A stretch of 64,000 bases of DNA, from NCBI RefSeq assembly GCF_900101745.1, contig NZ_FNAD01000021.1, positions 1 to 64,000 of the forward strand, in the 5' to 3' direction. A model generated the notes under the pieces. The model did not search any database. It saw only the letters and a list, made by a program, of their open reading frames with translations, and was not told the origin of the DNA. This DNA is from Glycomyces harbinensis (lineage in GTDB: Bacteria > Actinomycetota > Actinomycetes > Mycobacteriales > Micromonosporaceae). A program made the position numbers and the translations under genes. Each line of letters begins with the position of its first letter. Position 1 is the stretch's first letter. Below, in pieces: positions 38,311 to 46,811 of this stretch.

Positions 38311-38326
38311 CCCCGCCTGCGCGAGC

Positions 38327-38354
38327 AAGCCCGGGAGCCGCGGCTCCCGGGCTT
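38327..38354 (+). terminator. Terminator after ctaD
   Basis: A perfect inverted repeat of 14 bp per arm (AAGCCCGGGAGCCG with its complement) lies 17 bases beyond the stop codon. A short T-rich stretch (CTTC) follows. Confidence 0.8.
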
Positions 38355-38436
38355 CTTCGCTGCCCGGGGGGCGGAATTTCGGCCCCGGCCCGCACCGCCC
38401 CTACCGCGATCGGCGGTCCGTCACTAGGATCGTGAT

Positions 38437-38991
38437 ATGAGCCGGGCACTGATCGTGGTAGACGTCCAGATCGACTTCTGCGAGGGCGGGTCGCTGCCCG
38501 TCGAGGGCGGCGCCGCCGTCGCCGCAAAGGTCACCGAACTCATCGGGGCCGCGCCCGGGCGCTGGGACCACGTGGTCGCGACCCGCGACTGGCACATCGA
38601 CCCCGGCCTGCACTTCTCCGCCGAACCCGACTTCCGCGACTCCTGGCCGCCGCACTGCGTGGTCGGCACCCGCGGCTCGGGCTTCCACCCGGACTTCGAC
38701 CACTCGCTCGCCGAGGCCGTGTTCGACAAGGGCGCCTACGAGGCGGCCTACTCCGGTTTCGAGGGCTCGGCCGGCGAGACGGGCCTGGCCGAGTGGCTGC
38801 GCGAGCGCGGCGTCGACGCGGTCGACGTCGTGGGCATCGCCACCGACCACTGCGTGCGGGCCACCGCGCTCGACGCCGCCGGCGAGGGCTTCGCGACCAC
38901 GGTGCTCCTGGAGTACACGGCGGCCGTCGCCGAGGAGACGAGGGCCAAGGCCCTCAAGGACCTCGAAGAGGCCGGGGTCGCCGTCGCCTGA
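38437..38991 (+). CDS. pncA: Nicotinamidase (isochorismatase-like hydrolase)
   Basis: The 184-residue product hydrolyses nicotinamide to nicotinate in the NAD salvage pathway. The triad is Asp9 (LIVVDVQIDF), Lys98 (VFDKGAYEAAYSGFEG) and Cys139 (GIATDHCVRATA). The metal site is Asp51, His53 and His59 (TRDWHIDPGLHF) with the family WPPHCV motif. Length matches the family (about 186 in M. tuberculosis). This enzyme class also activates pyrazinamide. It stands alone, with the next gene converging 32 bases away. Confidence 0.94.
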   Translation: MSRALIVVDVQIDFCEGGSLPVEGGAAVAAKVTELIGAAPGRWDHVVATRDWHIDPGLHFSAEPDFRDSWPPHCVVGTRGSGFHPDFDHSLAEAVFDKGAYEAAYSGFEGSAGETGLAEWLRERGVDAVDVVGIATDHCVRATALDAAGEGFATTVLLEYTAAVAEETRAKALKDLEEAGVAVA

Positions 38992-39023
38992 GGCCGGGAC
39001 GCGTCCGCCCCGGCCCCTGCGGT

Positions 39024-40268
39024 TCAGGCGACGTCCTCCGGCGTGACGTCGACCCGGAAGCCGTTGTTCGACAGGTCCGGGTCGTACACGAACACCTCGG
39101 CGCTGTACGTGGTCGGCCTGACGTCGCCCAGCAGGTACATGCCCGAGTCCTCGTCCCCGCTCCACTCCTGCGACGGCGGCGGGGTGAACGTCCACTCCTC
39201 CACCACGGACTCCCCCGCGGCGAGGCCCTCGTACACCGCCACGCCCTCGGAGTCGGCCGTGCACGGCGGAAGGTCGAACTCCTCGAGGACGAAGCTGTCG
39301 GAGCCGCAGGCGGTCATCTGGAACCCGACCGCCTCGTGGTCGCCCGCGTTCGTCAGCGTCAACTCGATGCGCCAGGTCCCGTCCTCGCCCTCGGTGACCT
39401 CCACCGAGGCCTCGATGTCGGTGACCCCCAGCAGGTAGGCCTCCCCGGTGACGTCCTCGAGGTCGGATCCGGTGCGGTACCGCATGATCCGGTAGTCGAC
39501 CGGAACGGGCTCGTACATGCCCGTCGTCTCCGTGTCGGTCACCATGAGCAGCACGCCCGCGGTCGCGGCCGGTGCGATGTCGAACAGCGGGAAGTCGCTC
39601 GTGTCGCCGAGGGCGACCTCCTCGGTCACCTCCCAGCCGCCCGCGCCGTCGCCGGCGACGACGACCGCCTGGCGGACCATCGTCTCGACCGGCATGCACC
39701 CGATCAGCGCGACCGCCCGGGTCGGGCCGCCCTCCTCCAGTTTCGTGTGGACCACCTTGAGCACCCACACCGGCCCCTCGTGCATGTACCACTGGCCGTC
39801 CTCCCATTCGGGGGTGCCGTCGGCGAGCGTCGCGGGCCCGCTCGGGCACGCGTCGTTCAGACTGCCCCCGTCGGGTTGGAACTCCGGCAGTTCCAGTTCG
39901 GCGCCGACGAGGTCCCCGAACGCCGGCAGGACCGGATCCTCGACGTCCTCCGACGCCTGGCCGTCCGGGCCGCCCTCGGGCTCGGCCGCGGACTCGTCGG
40001 CGGTGGTCGGATCAGGCGTGGCGGTCGCGGTGGTCTCCTCGGCCGGGGGCGGATCGTTCTCGTCGCCGTTGGACTCCTGGAGCCACCACACGGCGGGCGC
40101 GGCGACGAGGAGCGCCGCCAGGCCGGCCGCCAGGGCGCCCCTGGTGGTGCGGCGGCGGCGGACGCGGCCGTGGATGACGGCCGAGTCGACCGGGTCGACC
40201 ATGAGTTCGGCCGCATGCGCGAGGTCGGCGAACGCCGCTTCGAACTGCGTGTCGTCTGGGGTGCTCAT
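39024..40268 (-). CDS. Single-pass membrane protein coupled to an ECF sigma factor (copy 1)
   Basis: The 414-residue product has a ~40-residue cytoplasmic N-terminus (FEAAFADLAHAAELMVDPVD), a basic stop, and one membrane segment at ~44-63 (GALAAGLAALLVAAPAVWWL). An acidic Pro/Thr linker and a large exported beta-rich domain follow, with the late part (EVTEGEDGTWRIELTLTNAGDHEAVGFQMTACG) resembling an Ig-like fold. Its ATG overlaps the sigma gene by four bases. Such genes often encode anti-sigma factors, but no HxxxCxxC zinc motif is present, so this is only inference. It is a diverged paralogue of 40976-42166. Confidence 0.82.
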   Translation of the reverse strand: MSTPDDTQFEAAFADLAHAAELMVDPVDSAVIHGRVRRRRTTRGALAAGLAALLVAAPAVWWLQESNGDENDPPPAEETTATATPDPTTADESAAEPEGGPDGQASEDVEDPVLPAFGDLVGAELELPEFQPDGGSLNDACPSGPATLADGTPEWEDGQWYMHEGPVWVLKVVHTKLEEGGPTRAVALIGCMPVETMVRQAVVVAGDGAGGWEVTEEVALGDTSDFPLFDIAPAATAGVLLMVTDTETTGMYEPVPVDYRIMRYRTGSDLEDVTGEAYLLGVTDIEASVEVTEGEDGTWRIELTLTNAGDHEAVGFQMTACGSDSFVLEEFDLPPCTADSEGVAVYEGLAAGESVVEEWTFTPPPSQEWSGDEDSGMYLLGDVRPTTYSAEVFVYDPDLSNNGFRVDVTPEDVA

Positions 40269-40810
40269 CGCTCCTCCATCTCATCGTGCACGGCGAGACG
40301 GCCCGCGAGCGCGGCCTTGCCTCTGGCGAGCCAGGAGCGGACGGTGGCCTCCGGGACGCCTTCCTGGTGGGCGATCTCGGCCACGGTCAGTCCCGCCATG
40401 TAGCGCAGGATCACCGCCTTGCGGTGCCGTTCGCCGATGCCGGCGAGCGCCCGCATCAGGTCCACGCGGTCGCCGTCGGGCGGCGGCTCGTGGACCTCCT
40501 GCTGGCGTTTGAGGAAGCGCTGCGCGACGGTGCGCCGGCGCAGGTGGCTGGTCGCCAGGTTCCAGGCGACGCGCCGGACCCAGGCGGTGGGGTTCTCGTA
40601 GTCCTGGACCTTGTGCCACCGGGCGAGGGCGCGGCAGAACGCCTCGGCCACCAGGTCCTCGGCTTCGGCCCGGTCGCCGGTGTAGGCGAAGATCTGGCCG
40701 GTGATGGTGCGGACGTTCGCGGCGTAGAAGTCGTCGAACTCCAGGGTCGGTCGGAGAAGAAGCGGCTGCTCCGCTGCGGGAGGGTGCCGGGTGCCGCGGG
40801 TGGGCGTCAT
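40265..40810 (-). CDS. ECF-type RNA polymerase sigma factor (copy 1)
   Basis: The 181-residue protein has sigma region 2 (FDDFYAANVRTITGQIFAYTGDRAEAEDLVAEAFCRALARW) and region 4 (LAGIGERHRKAVILRYMAGLTVAEIAHQEGVPEATVRSWLARGKAAL), the build of a SigE-like extracytoplasmic-function sigma factor. GAGGAGCCTCC just upstream of ATG 40810 fixes the start. The upstream in-frame extension is not family-like. It is translationally coupled to the membrane protein at 39024. It is closely related to, and exactly as long as, the factor at 42163. Confidence 0.92.
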   Translation of the reverse strand: MTPTRGTRHPPAAEQPLLLRPTLEFDDFYAANVRTITGQIFAYTGDRAEAEDLVAEAFCRALARWHKVQDYENPTAWVRRVAWNLATSHLRRRTVAQRFLKRQQEVHEPPPDGDRVDLMRALAGIGERHRKAVILRYMAGLTVAEIAHQEGVPEATVRSWLARGKAALAGRLAVHDEMEER

Positions 40811-40932
40811 GGAGGCTCCTCGGCGTCGAGTGCGGTGCGGCCCCGGGGCCGCACTCTCTAGACGAGGTTCGGCCGCGTTTTGACGCGGTCGATTGAGGAG
40901 CTTCGGTTCACAGATTCGCGGGGGCACGGCGA

Positions 40933-40962
40933 AGCCCCCGCGAGCCGGGGCCCGCGGGGGCT
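40933..40962 (-). terminator. Terminator after the second sigma/membrane-protein pair
   Basis: A perfect 10-bp GC-rich stem with a ten-base loop lies 13 bases beyond the stop of the gene at 40976-42166. It separates the two duplicated pairs. Confidence 0.65.
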
Positions 40963-40975
40963 CTGTCCCACCTGC

Positions 40976-42166
40976 TCACTCGGTGAAAATGCAGGTTCCG
41001 GCCGCGCCGATCCAGCCCAGGGCCTGCACGGTCGAGGGCAGTTCGTCGTACGGGGTGGCCGAGGCGACGTCGGCCAAGAACTGCAAGTCTCCGTAGCGGT
41101 GCTCCCCGGACGTGTCGACGGCCACGGTCCACTCCATGATGAAGACGTGGTCGACCGGAATCTCGTCGATCTCGGCCACGGCGTCCCACGTCCCGAGCGG
41201 GTCGGTGCGGAGGTTGACCGGTACCCCGGAAAGGACCTCGACCTGGGGATCGGTGGCGGCGGTGAGCACGTAGTCGGTGACGGTCCGCGGCCCCGTGTTG
41301 TGGATCTCGACGGTGACGGTCCAGACGCCGGTCTCCTCGGTCGCCGCCGCGGTGACTCCGACCGAGAGCTCTGAGTAGGCCTCCGGGCCGAGGTCGCCGA
41401 TCACTTCCCGCACCGGCTCGCCGCCGGCGTTGAGCGTGATGCGCTCGGCCCAGTACCGGAGGTCGTCGGCGGCGGGATCGTAGCGTTCGGCGAAGCCGAC
41501 GACCACGCCGTCGCCGACGGCGAAGCCCAAGTGCTGGGGCGATTCACCGTCGAGTTCGGAGTGGACGAGCTGCGTTCCGGCGGCCCACGTGTCGTCCTCG
41601 ACCTCGTCGAGGGTCACCGCCTGGTACAGCGTCTGCTCGCCGTAGCGGCATCCGAAGAGCCCGACCTGGTAGTACTCCTCACTGCCATCGGACATGAGCG
41701 CCTCGCCGGTCTGCACGAGGAAGACCGCGCCGTCATCGACCGGCTCCTGGACGGTGCCGTCGCTGAGCTCCGCGCCGTCGGACGCGCAGACCGCGTCCAC
41801 GTCGGCGTTCCCGGGCGCGAACGACGGCAGGACGATCGTGGCCCCCACGAGGTCGGGGCCCGGGCCGTATGCGTCCCAGTACTGGTCCTCGTCGGGTGGT
41901 ACGGAGTCATCGTCGATGGGACGTTCGTGCGCGGTCTGCGGCTGCTCCCGGTCGTCAGCCCCGGCGGTGTTGGCGAGGAGCCACGCCGCGGGTGCGATGA
42001 GGGCGAGGGCGGCGGCCCCGGCGGTCGCGGTTCGGCCGACGCGGCGCCGTTTCGCCTTGCGCCGCAATGAAACGGTGCTGCCGTCTTTGACTTCGGCGGT
42101 GGTGTCGTCGGTGTATGCGGTGAAGATCGACGCCACGGGGTCGGGGGTGCGGTCGGGGGTGTTCAC
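40976..42166 (-). CDS. Single-pass membrane protein coupled to an ECF sigma factor (copy 2)
   Basis: The 396-residue protein has a short cytoplasmic N-terminus (PVASIFTAYTDDTTAEVKDG), a basic stretch (RRKAKRRRVGR), and a membrane segment at ~45-66 (TAGAAALALIAPAAWLLANTAG). A large exported domain has the same plan as copy 1, including EPVREVIGDLG and an Ig-like part (GVWTVTVEIHNTGPRTVTDYVLTAATD). GTG 42166 overlaps the sigma stop (GTGA). No zinc anti-sigma motif is visible. Longer upstream readings in the same phase overlap the sigma gene and are not real. Confidence 0.82.
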   Translation of the reverse strand: MNTPDRTPDPVASIFTAYTDDTTAEVKDGSTVSLRRKAKRRRVGRTATAGAAALALIAPAAWLLANTAGADDREQPQTAHERPIDDDSVPPDEDQYWDAYGPGPDLVGATIVLPSFAPGNADVDAVCASDGAELSDGTVQEPVDDGAVFLVQTGEALMSDGSEEYYQVGLFGCRYGEQTLYQAVTLDEVEDDTWAAGTQLVHSELDGESPQHLGFAVGDGVVVGFAERYDPAADDLRYWAERITLNAGGEPVREVIGDLGPEAYSELSVGVTAAATEETGVWTVTVEIHNTGPRTVTDYVLTAATDPQVEVLSGVPVNLRTDPLGTWDAVAEIDEIPVDHVFIMEWTVAVDTSGEHRYGDLQFLADVASATPYDELPSTVQALGWIGAAGTCIFTE

Positions 42167-42708
42167 TGCTGCTCCTCGGATTCGTCGATGCGCAGGCGCT
42201 CGGCGAGCGCGGCTCTGCCTCGGGCGAGCCAGGTGCGGACGGTCGACTCGGCGACCTGCTCCTGGTCGGCGATCTCCGCGCCGCTCATGCCTGCGATGTA
42301 GTGGAGGATGATCGCCTTGCGGTGGCGCTCGCCCAGTTGGGCGAGCGCGCGTTCCAGGTCGACGCGGTCGGGCCCGGGCCCTTCGACGTCGGCGAGGTGC
42401 TGGCGGCGCGTGAAGCGCCGGACGAAGGCGCCGCGCCGGAGCCTGGAGGTGGCGAGGTTCCAGGCGACGCGGCGGACCCAGGTCGCGGGGTTGTCGTACC
42501 GGCTGAGGATCTTCCAGCGGATCAGTGCGCGGCAGAAGGCCTCGGCGGCGATGTCCTCGGCTTCGGCGTGGTCGCCGGTGTAGGCGCGCATCTGGGCGGT
42601 GATCTGGCCGATGTTGCCGGCGTAGAACGCGTCGAACTCGGCTTGGTGTTCGGGCGCGGCCCGTGATCGCTTCATGATGGACGTTCCGGCGGCTGCTGCG
42701 GCATCCAT
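42163..42708 (-). CDS. ECF-type RNA polymerase sigma factor (copy 2)
   Basis: The 181-residue product has sigma region 2 (FDAFYAGNIGQITAQMRAYTGDHAEAEDIAAEAFCRALIRW) and region 4 (LAQLGERHRKAIILHYIAGMSGAEIADQEQVAESTVRTWLARGRAAL). GAGGAG upstream supports ATG 42708; ATG 42675 is a possible later start. It and copy 1 share most residues of both regions and the WVRRVAWNLATS linker, so the pairs appear to come from a tandem duplication followed by divergence of the partner proteins. Confidence 0.92.
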   Translation of the reverse strand: MDAAAAAGTSIMKRSRAAPEHQAEFDAFYAGNIGQITAQMRAYTGDHAEAEDIAAEAFCRALIRWKILSRYDNPATWVRRVAWNLATSRLRRGAFVRRFTRRQHLADVEGPGPDRVDLERALAQLGERHRKAIILHYIAGMSGAEIADQEQVAESTVRTWLARGRAALAERLRIDESEEQQ

Positions 42709-42813
42709 GCGGCTCCTCGTGGCGGGGGTTCGCGGCGCGGTCAAGGCGTCGCACCCTCCACACGAACGAGGGCGCCGCGGCGTCCCACCCGGATCGGGGT
42801 TTTCTTCAGGAGG

Positions 42814-43581
42814 TCATTTGCCGTAGCGGCGGTCGCGGATGGCGAAGGAGCGGACGGCGCGCAGGAAGTCGACGCGGCGGAAGTCGGGCCAGTTGGAGTC
42901 GCAGAAGTAGAACTCCGAGTACGCCGACTGCCACAGCAGGAACCCGGAGAGGCGCTGCTCGCCGCTGGTGCGGATCACCAGGTCGGGGTCGGGCTGGCCG
43001 GTCATGTAGAGGTGGCGGGCGATGGAATCGGCGTCGATGGCCTCGGCGGCCTGCTCGAGGCTGGCGCCGGAGGCGGCCTGTTCGAGCATGAACGAGCGCA
43101 CGGCGTCGGCGATCTCGCGCTGGCCGCCGTAGCAGACGGCGAGGTTGACCTGCATGCCGCGCTTGTCGGCGGTGCGCTGCTGGGCGTCTTTGAGGGCGGC
43201 CTGGTGCTCTTCGGGGAGGAGGTCGAGGGCGCCGACCATGCGCAGCTGCCAGGGCTGGTCGTCCTCGGCGAGTTCGCCGGCGAGCTCGTCGATGATGTCG
43301 AGGAGGGGGTCGAGTTCGTCTTTGGGGCGCGAGAGGTTCTCGGTCGACAGGAGCCAGATGGTGACGTGCTCGACGCCCAGTTCGTCGCACCAGCCGAGGA
43401 AGCGCTCGATGTGCTTGGCGCCGGCGCGGTGGCCGTCGTTGGGGTCGGTCAGGCCCATGTCGCGGGCCCAGCGCCGGTTGCCGTCGACCATGACGCCGAT
43501 GTGCCGGGGCAGGGGCTGGCCGGTCAGCTCGCGTGCGAGCCGACGCTCGTAGATCAGGTAAAGCAGATTCGAGATCGCCAC
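42814..43581 (-). CDS. Cis-prenyltransferase (isoprenyl transferase, UppS / Z-FPP synthase family)
   Basis: The ~255-residue protein makes Z-type polyprenyl diphosphates from IPP. It has the start motif HIGVMVDGNRRWAR (catalytic Asp33), GHRAGAKHIERFLGWC, WLLSTENLSRP, NLAVCYGGQREIADAVR and DLVIRTSGEQRLSGFLLWQSAYSEFYF. Bacterial actinobacteria have two such enzymes. The neighbourhood of PhoH2 and a DUF255 protein (as in mycobacterial Rv1084-Rv1095) suggests the short-chain Z-FPP type, but product length cannot be read safely. Start GTG 43581 without a clear ribosome binding site. Confidence 0.92.
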   Translation of the reverse strand: MAISNLLYLIYERRLARELTGQPLPRHIGVMVDGNRRWARDMGLTDPNDGHRAGAKHIERFLGWCDELGVEHVTIWLLSTENLSRPKDELDPLLDIIDELAGELAEDDQPWQLRMVGALDLLPEEHQAALKDAQQRTADKRGMQVNLAVCYGGQREIADAVRSFMLEQAASGASLEQAAEAIDADSIARHLYMTGQPDPDLVIRTSGEQRLSGFLLWQSAYSEFYFCDSNWPDFRRVDFLRAVRSFAIRDRRYGK

Positions 43582-43681
43582 AACCGGCAATTGTAGGCCT
43601 GTCCGATTTACGGATTGCACGCTTCGCCGTGCGCGCGGCCGACACGGGCGGGGCCCGTCCGAACAGGGCTCGCGCACGGCG

Positions 43682-43711
43682 GCGGCCGTGGCCTCGGAAG
43701 GCCACGGCCGC
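43682..43711 (-). terminator. Terminator after pckG
   Basis: A perfect 13-bp stem with a CGGA loop lies 25 bases past the PEP carboxykinase stop codon and before the prenyltransferase gene. Confidence 0.8.
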
Positions 43712-43736
43712 TTGGGAACTGCTCTCTGTCGTACTG

Positions 43737-45566
43737 CTACTGGAGGTCGAGCCGCTGCTTGAGCGCGTCCAGTTCGCTCCACAGGACGGTGGGGAGGCGG
43801 TCGCCGAAGCGGGTGAACCAGCTCTCGACGAGCGGGATCTCGGCGGCCCACTCGTCGCGGTCGACCAGGAGCGCGGCCTTGAGGTCGGCTTCGGTGAGGT
43901 CGAGTCCGTCGACGTCGAGCGATTCGGGGGTCGGGCAGTACCCGATCGGGGTCTCGACGCCTTCGGCGCGGCCTTCGAGCCGTTCGACGACCCACTTGAG
44001 CACGCGTGCGTTCTCGCCGAAGCCGGGCCACAGGAAGCGGCCGTCGTCGGAGCGGCGGAACCAGTTGACGTAGAAGACCTGCGGCAGGAGCGCCTCGTCG
44101 GTGGCGGCCTTGCCCATCTCGATCCAGTGGCCGAAGTAGTCGGCGGCGTTGTAGCCGATGAACGGCAGCATCGCCATCGGGTCGCGGCGCACGACGCCGA
44201 CCCGGCCGGTGGCCGCGGCGGTGGTCTCCGAGGAGAGGGTCGCGCCCATGTACACGCCGTGGACCCAGTCGCGGGCCTGCGTCACGAGCGGGATGGTGGT
44301 GGCGCGCCGGCCCCCGAAGAGGATCGCGTCGATCGGGACGCCGCGCGGGTCGTCGTACTGCTCGGCGAGCACCGGGCACTGCTTGATGGGCGTGCAGAAG
44401 CGGCTGTTGGGGTGGCTGGAGGGCTCCTCGGAGTCGGGCGTCCAGTCCTGGCCCTTCCAGTCCACGGCGTGGCCGGGCGCCTCCCCCATGCCCTCCCACC
44501 AGACGTCGCCCTCGTCGGTGAGCGCGACGTTGGTGAACAGGGTGTGGCCCTTCGCGATGGTGCGCATGGCGTTGGGGTTGGTGTGGTAGTCGGTTCCGGG
44601 CGCGACGCCGAAGAAGCCGTACTCGGGGTTGACGGCCCACAGGCGCCCGTCCTCGCCGAAGCGGAGCCAGGCGATGTCGTCGCCGAGGGTCTCGACCTTC
44701 CATCCGGGGATGGTCGGCTCGAGCATGGCGAGGTTGGTCTTGCCGCACGCGGAGGGGAACGCGCCCGTCACGTGGTAGACCTTCCCCTGCGGGCTGGTCA
44801 GGCGCAGGATGAGCATGTGCTCGGCGAGCCAGCCCTCGTCGCGGCCCATCGCGGAGGCGATGCGCAGCGCGTAGCACTTCTTGCCGAGCAGGGAGTTCCC
44901 GCCGTAGCCCGACCCGTAGGACCAGATCTCGCGGTCGGCCGGGAAGTGGGAGATGTACTTGGTGTCGTTGCAGGGCCAGGCGGTGTCGGTCTGGCCGGGC
45001 GCCAGGGGCGATCCGACGGAGTGGAGGCACTTGACGAAGTCGGCGCCCGAGCCCATCGCCTCGAGGACTTCGGCGCCCATGCGGGTCATGATGTGCATCG
45101 AGGCGGCGACGTAGGCCGAGTCGGTCAGCTCGACGCCGAACATGGGCTTGTCGGCGTCGAGCGAGCCCATGCAGAAGGGGACGACGTACATGGTGCGCCC
45201 GCGCATGGAGCCGCGGTAGAGGCCGGTCATGGTCTCGCGCATGTAGTCGGGGGCGGTCCAGTTGTTGGTGGGCCCGGCGTCCTCGGGGTCGAGCGAGCAG
45301 ATGAAGGTGCGCTCCTCGACCCGGGCGACGTCGTCGGGGTCGGTGCGCGCGAGGAACGAGTCGGGTTTGGCGGGGACGGGGACGAGGGTGCCGAACGCGA
45401 CGAGTTCGGCGGTCAGGCGGTCCCATTCGGCCCGGGTGCCGTCGCACCAGACGATCTGGTCGGGGTCGGTCAGCTCGGCGACCTCGCCCACCCAGGCCAG
45501 GAGTTTGTGGTGGCGGGTGGGCGGATCGGTGAGTCCGATCGCGGGTTCGGCGGTTTCGATGCTCAC
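43737..45566 (-). CDS. pckG: Phosphoenolpyruvate carboxykinase (GTP)
   Basis: The 609-residue enzyme converts oxaloacetate and GTP to PEP, CO2 and GDP, the first step of gluconeogenesis. The P-loop with the hyper-reactive Cys is at 271-279 (PSACGKTNL, Cys274). Substrate and metal features are present: [34 protein letters not shown], and DDIAW after the P-loop. The mobile lid region ([22 protein letters not shown]) is also clear. Length matches the GTP family (about 605). GTG 45566 with AAGGAG upstream. The long AT-richer upstream region has palindromes that may be regulatory. Confidence 0.97.
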   Translation of the reverse strand: MSIETAEPAIGLTDPPTRHHKLLAWVGEVAELTDPDQIVWCDGTRAEWDRLTAELVAFGTLVPVPAKPDSFLARTDPDDVARVEERTFICSLDPEDAGPTNNWTAPDYMRETMTGLYRGSMRGRTMYVVPFCMGSLDADKPMFGVELTDSAYVAASMHIMTRMGAEVLEAMGSGADFVKCLHSVGSPLAPGQTDTAWPCNDTKYISHFPADREIWSYGSGYGGNSLLGKKCYALRIASAMGRDEGWLAEHMLILRLTSPQGKVYHVTGAFPSACGKTNLAMLEPTIPGWKVETLGDDIAWLRFGEDGRLWAVNPEYGFFGVAPGTDYHTNPNAMRTIAKGHTLFTNVALTDEGDVWWEGMGEAPGHAVDWKGQDWTPDSEEPSSHPNSRFCTPIKQCPVLAEQYDDPRGVPIDAILFGGRRATTIPLVTQARDWVHGVYMGATLSSETTAAATGRVGVVRRDPMAMLPFIGYNAADYFGHWIEMGKAATDEALLPQVFYVNWFRRSDDGRFLWPGFGENARVLKWVVERLEGRAEGVETPIGYCPTPESLDVDGLDLTEADLKAALLVDRDEWAAEIPLVESWFTRFGDRLPTVLWSELDALKQRLDLQ

Positions 45567-46024
45567 GGTGGCTCCTTCGGTTCGGTGCTCTGGCGCGGCT
45601 CGTGGACGGGTCCGCGACCGGGCGGCGATGTGACGCGGGCGCTCCGGCCGGGACCGGTCCTTCGGACGCTACGTGAACGCGGGGGAACGCGCAGGGACTC
45701 ATGCTCGATTGAACCCTTCTTGAACAGGGTTTCCGCTTGCCGCTTGCTATAGGGTGCTCATTTGAGCTCGAAACAATCACAACTACTTGCGTTTTCTTCT
45801 TCACCACGCATGATCGATCATCCGCACATGAATTTGACGCATACTCGCAACTAACGCGATCTGTTTCGATCATGGATCGAGCGCGTTAGATCGCGATCGC
45901 AAACCGGTTACGAGTCGCGACGCGGCCGCATTTGGCGCGAATCCCTACACCGCGGGGCGTCTTGGGCGAAGATGCAGTTCTGCAACCGCATCAGCAACCG
46001 AGTGTCGAAGCGTTGGAGAAGTCC
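45567..46024. promoter_or_regulatory. pckG upstream region with palindromes
   Basis: This ~460-base gap, less GC-rich than the surroundings at 45720-45900, contains two notable palindromic sites: ATGATCGATCAT (45810-45821) and a longer interrupted inverted repeat at 45851-45889 (outer arms CTAACGCG/CGCGTTAG, inner arms TCGATC/GATCGA). They lie 245-325 bases upstream of pckG and between it and a small divergent gene at 46025. They may be operators for carbon control. I see no protein gene in the gap. Confidence 0.4.
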
Positions 46025-46138
46025 ATGGCGCACCGCGAACCGGAACCGCAGCCAGGCCGCGCCAGAAGCGTGGCGGTCGGCACGGCGGCAGTGGTCCTGA
46101 TCCTGGCCGCGCTCGCGGTCTTCCTGCTCATGAGGTGA
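46025..46138 (+). CDS. Small single-pass membrane protein (37 residues)
   Basis: The frame encodes MAHREPEPQPGRAR followed by a clear membrane segment (VAVGTAAVVLILAALAVFLL) and ends MR. GGAG lies five to six bases before ATG 46025. An in-frame start at 45932 would give 68 residues, with no supporting ribosome binding site. A perfect hairpin follows 8 bases after the stop, which supports a real transcription unit. Small proteins of this type are common in actinobacteria; the function is unknown. Confidence 0.65.
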   Translation: MAHREPEPQPGRARSVAVGTAAVVLILAALAVFLLMR

Positions 46139-46146
46139 ACACGACG

Positions 46147-46182
46147 ACGGCGGCCGTGCTCGATCATGAGCACGGCCGCCGT
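46147..46182 (+). terminator. Bidirectional terminator
   Basis: A perfect 15-bp stem (ACGGCGGCCGTGCTC with its complement) and a GATCAT loop lie between the small membrane protein gene and the convergent gene ending at 46197. Confidence 0.85.
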
Positions 46183-46196
46183 TCGATGCGTTGACG

Positions 46197-46751
46197 TCAG
46201 ACCGAGGGCCCCCGGCGGCGCAGCTCGTCGACGCTGACCATCGCCTCGCGCAGCTCCTTGAGCCAGTCCTCGGCGTGCTGCTCGACCAGGCGCACGCACC
46301 ACGCGAGCGCGTCCGAGCGCGACGCGGCCACACCGGAGCCGACGAGCGTGTCGAGCACGAGGCGCTCGGGCTGGCGCAGCCGCGTGGTCACCGGCAGGGA
46401 CTGGTGGGTGAAGACCATCGTCGTCGAGCCGCAGCGCGCACCCCACGAGGACTGGCGGTGGTAGCGGTACTGGAGCTGCTGGGCGATCTGCACGCGCATG
46501 TCGCGGGTGGCCTCGCGGAAGCGCGAGATCCGGCCCTCCTCGGTCGCGGCCCGGTCGGACTCGGTCGCGTCGCCCGGGTGGTCCGGCGTCGGCAGCGGGC
46601 AGATGATGATCATCTCGTCGCGGTCGACGGTGACGTCGGGCATGCCGGCGATCCAGCCGTCCGGGACGATCCCGTAGATCCAGGCGGGGGCGTCGTCAGT
46701 GGACGGCAGGGGGCCGTAATGCCACGAGCCGGTGTCGTCGATGGCGGCCAT
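46197..46751 (-). CDS. Hypothetical protein, last gene of the FtsK-like cassette
   Basis: The 184-residue product is soluble and mixed alpha/beta. No signal peptide or membrane segment is seen. The middle has an amphipathic helix (RISRFREATRDMRVQIAQQLQYRYHR), and the C-terminal third (RLVLDTLVGSGVAASRSDALAWCVRLVEQHAEDWLKELREAM) looks like a ribbon-helix-helix or similar small DNA-binding end. That suggestion is weak. GAGGAG upstream of ATG 46751 supports the start. It follows the membrane protein gene by 60 bases and ends at a terminator, so it probably belongs to the cassette reading from 51.8 kb. Confidence 0.72.
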   Translation of the reverse strand: MAAIDDTGSWHYGPLPSTDDAPAWIYGIVPDGWIAGMPDVTVDRDEMIIICPLPTPDHPGDATESDRAATEEGRISRFREATRDMRVQIAQQLQYRYHRQSSWGARCGSTTMVFTHQSLPVTTRLRQPERLVLDTLVGSGVAASRSDALAWCVRLVEQHAEDWLKELREAMVSVDELRRRGPSV

Positions 46752-46811
46752 TGACGGGTCTCCTCACGTTTCGGTGACGCATCAGGTGTACCCCATCCCG
46801 TCAAGGCGGTA

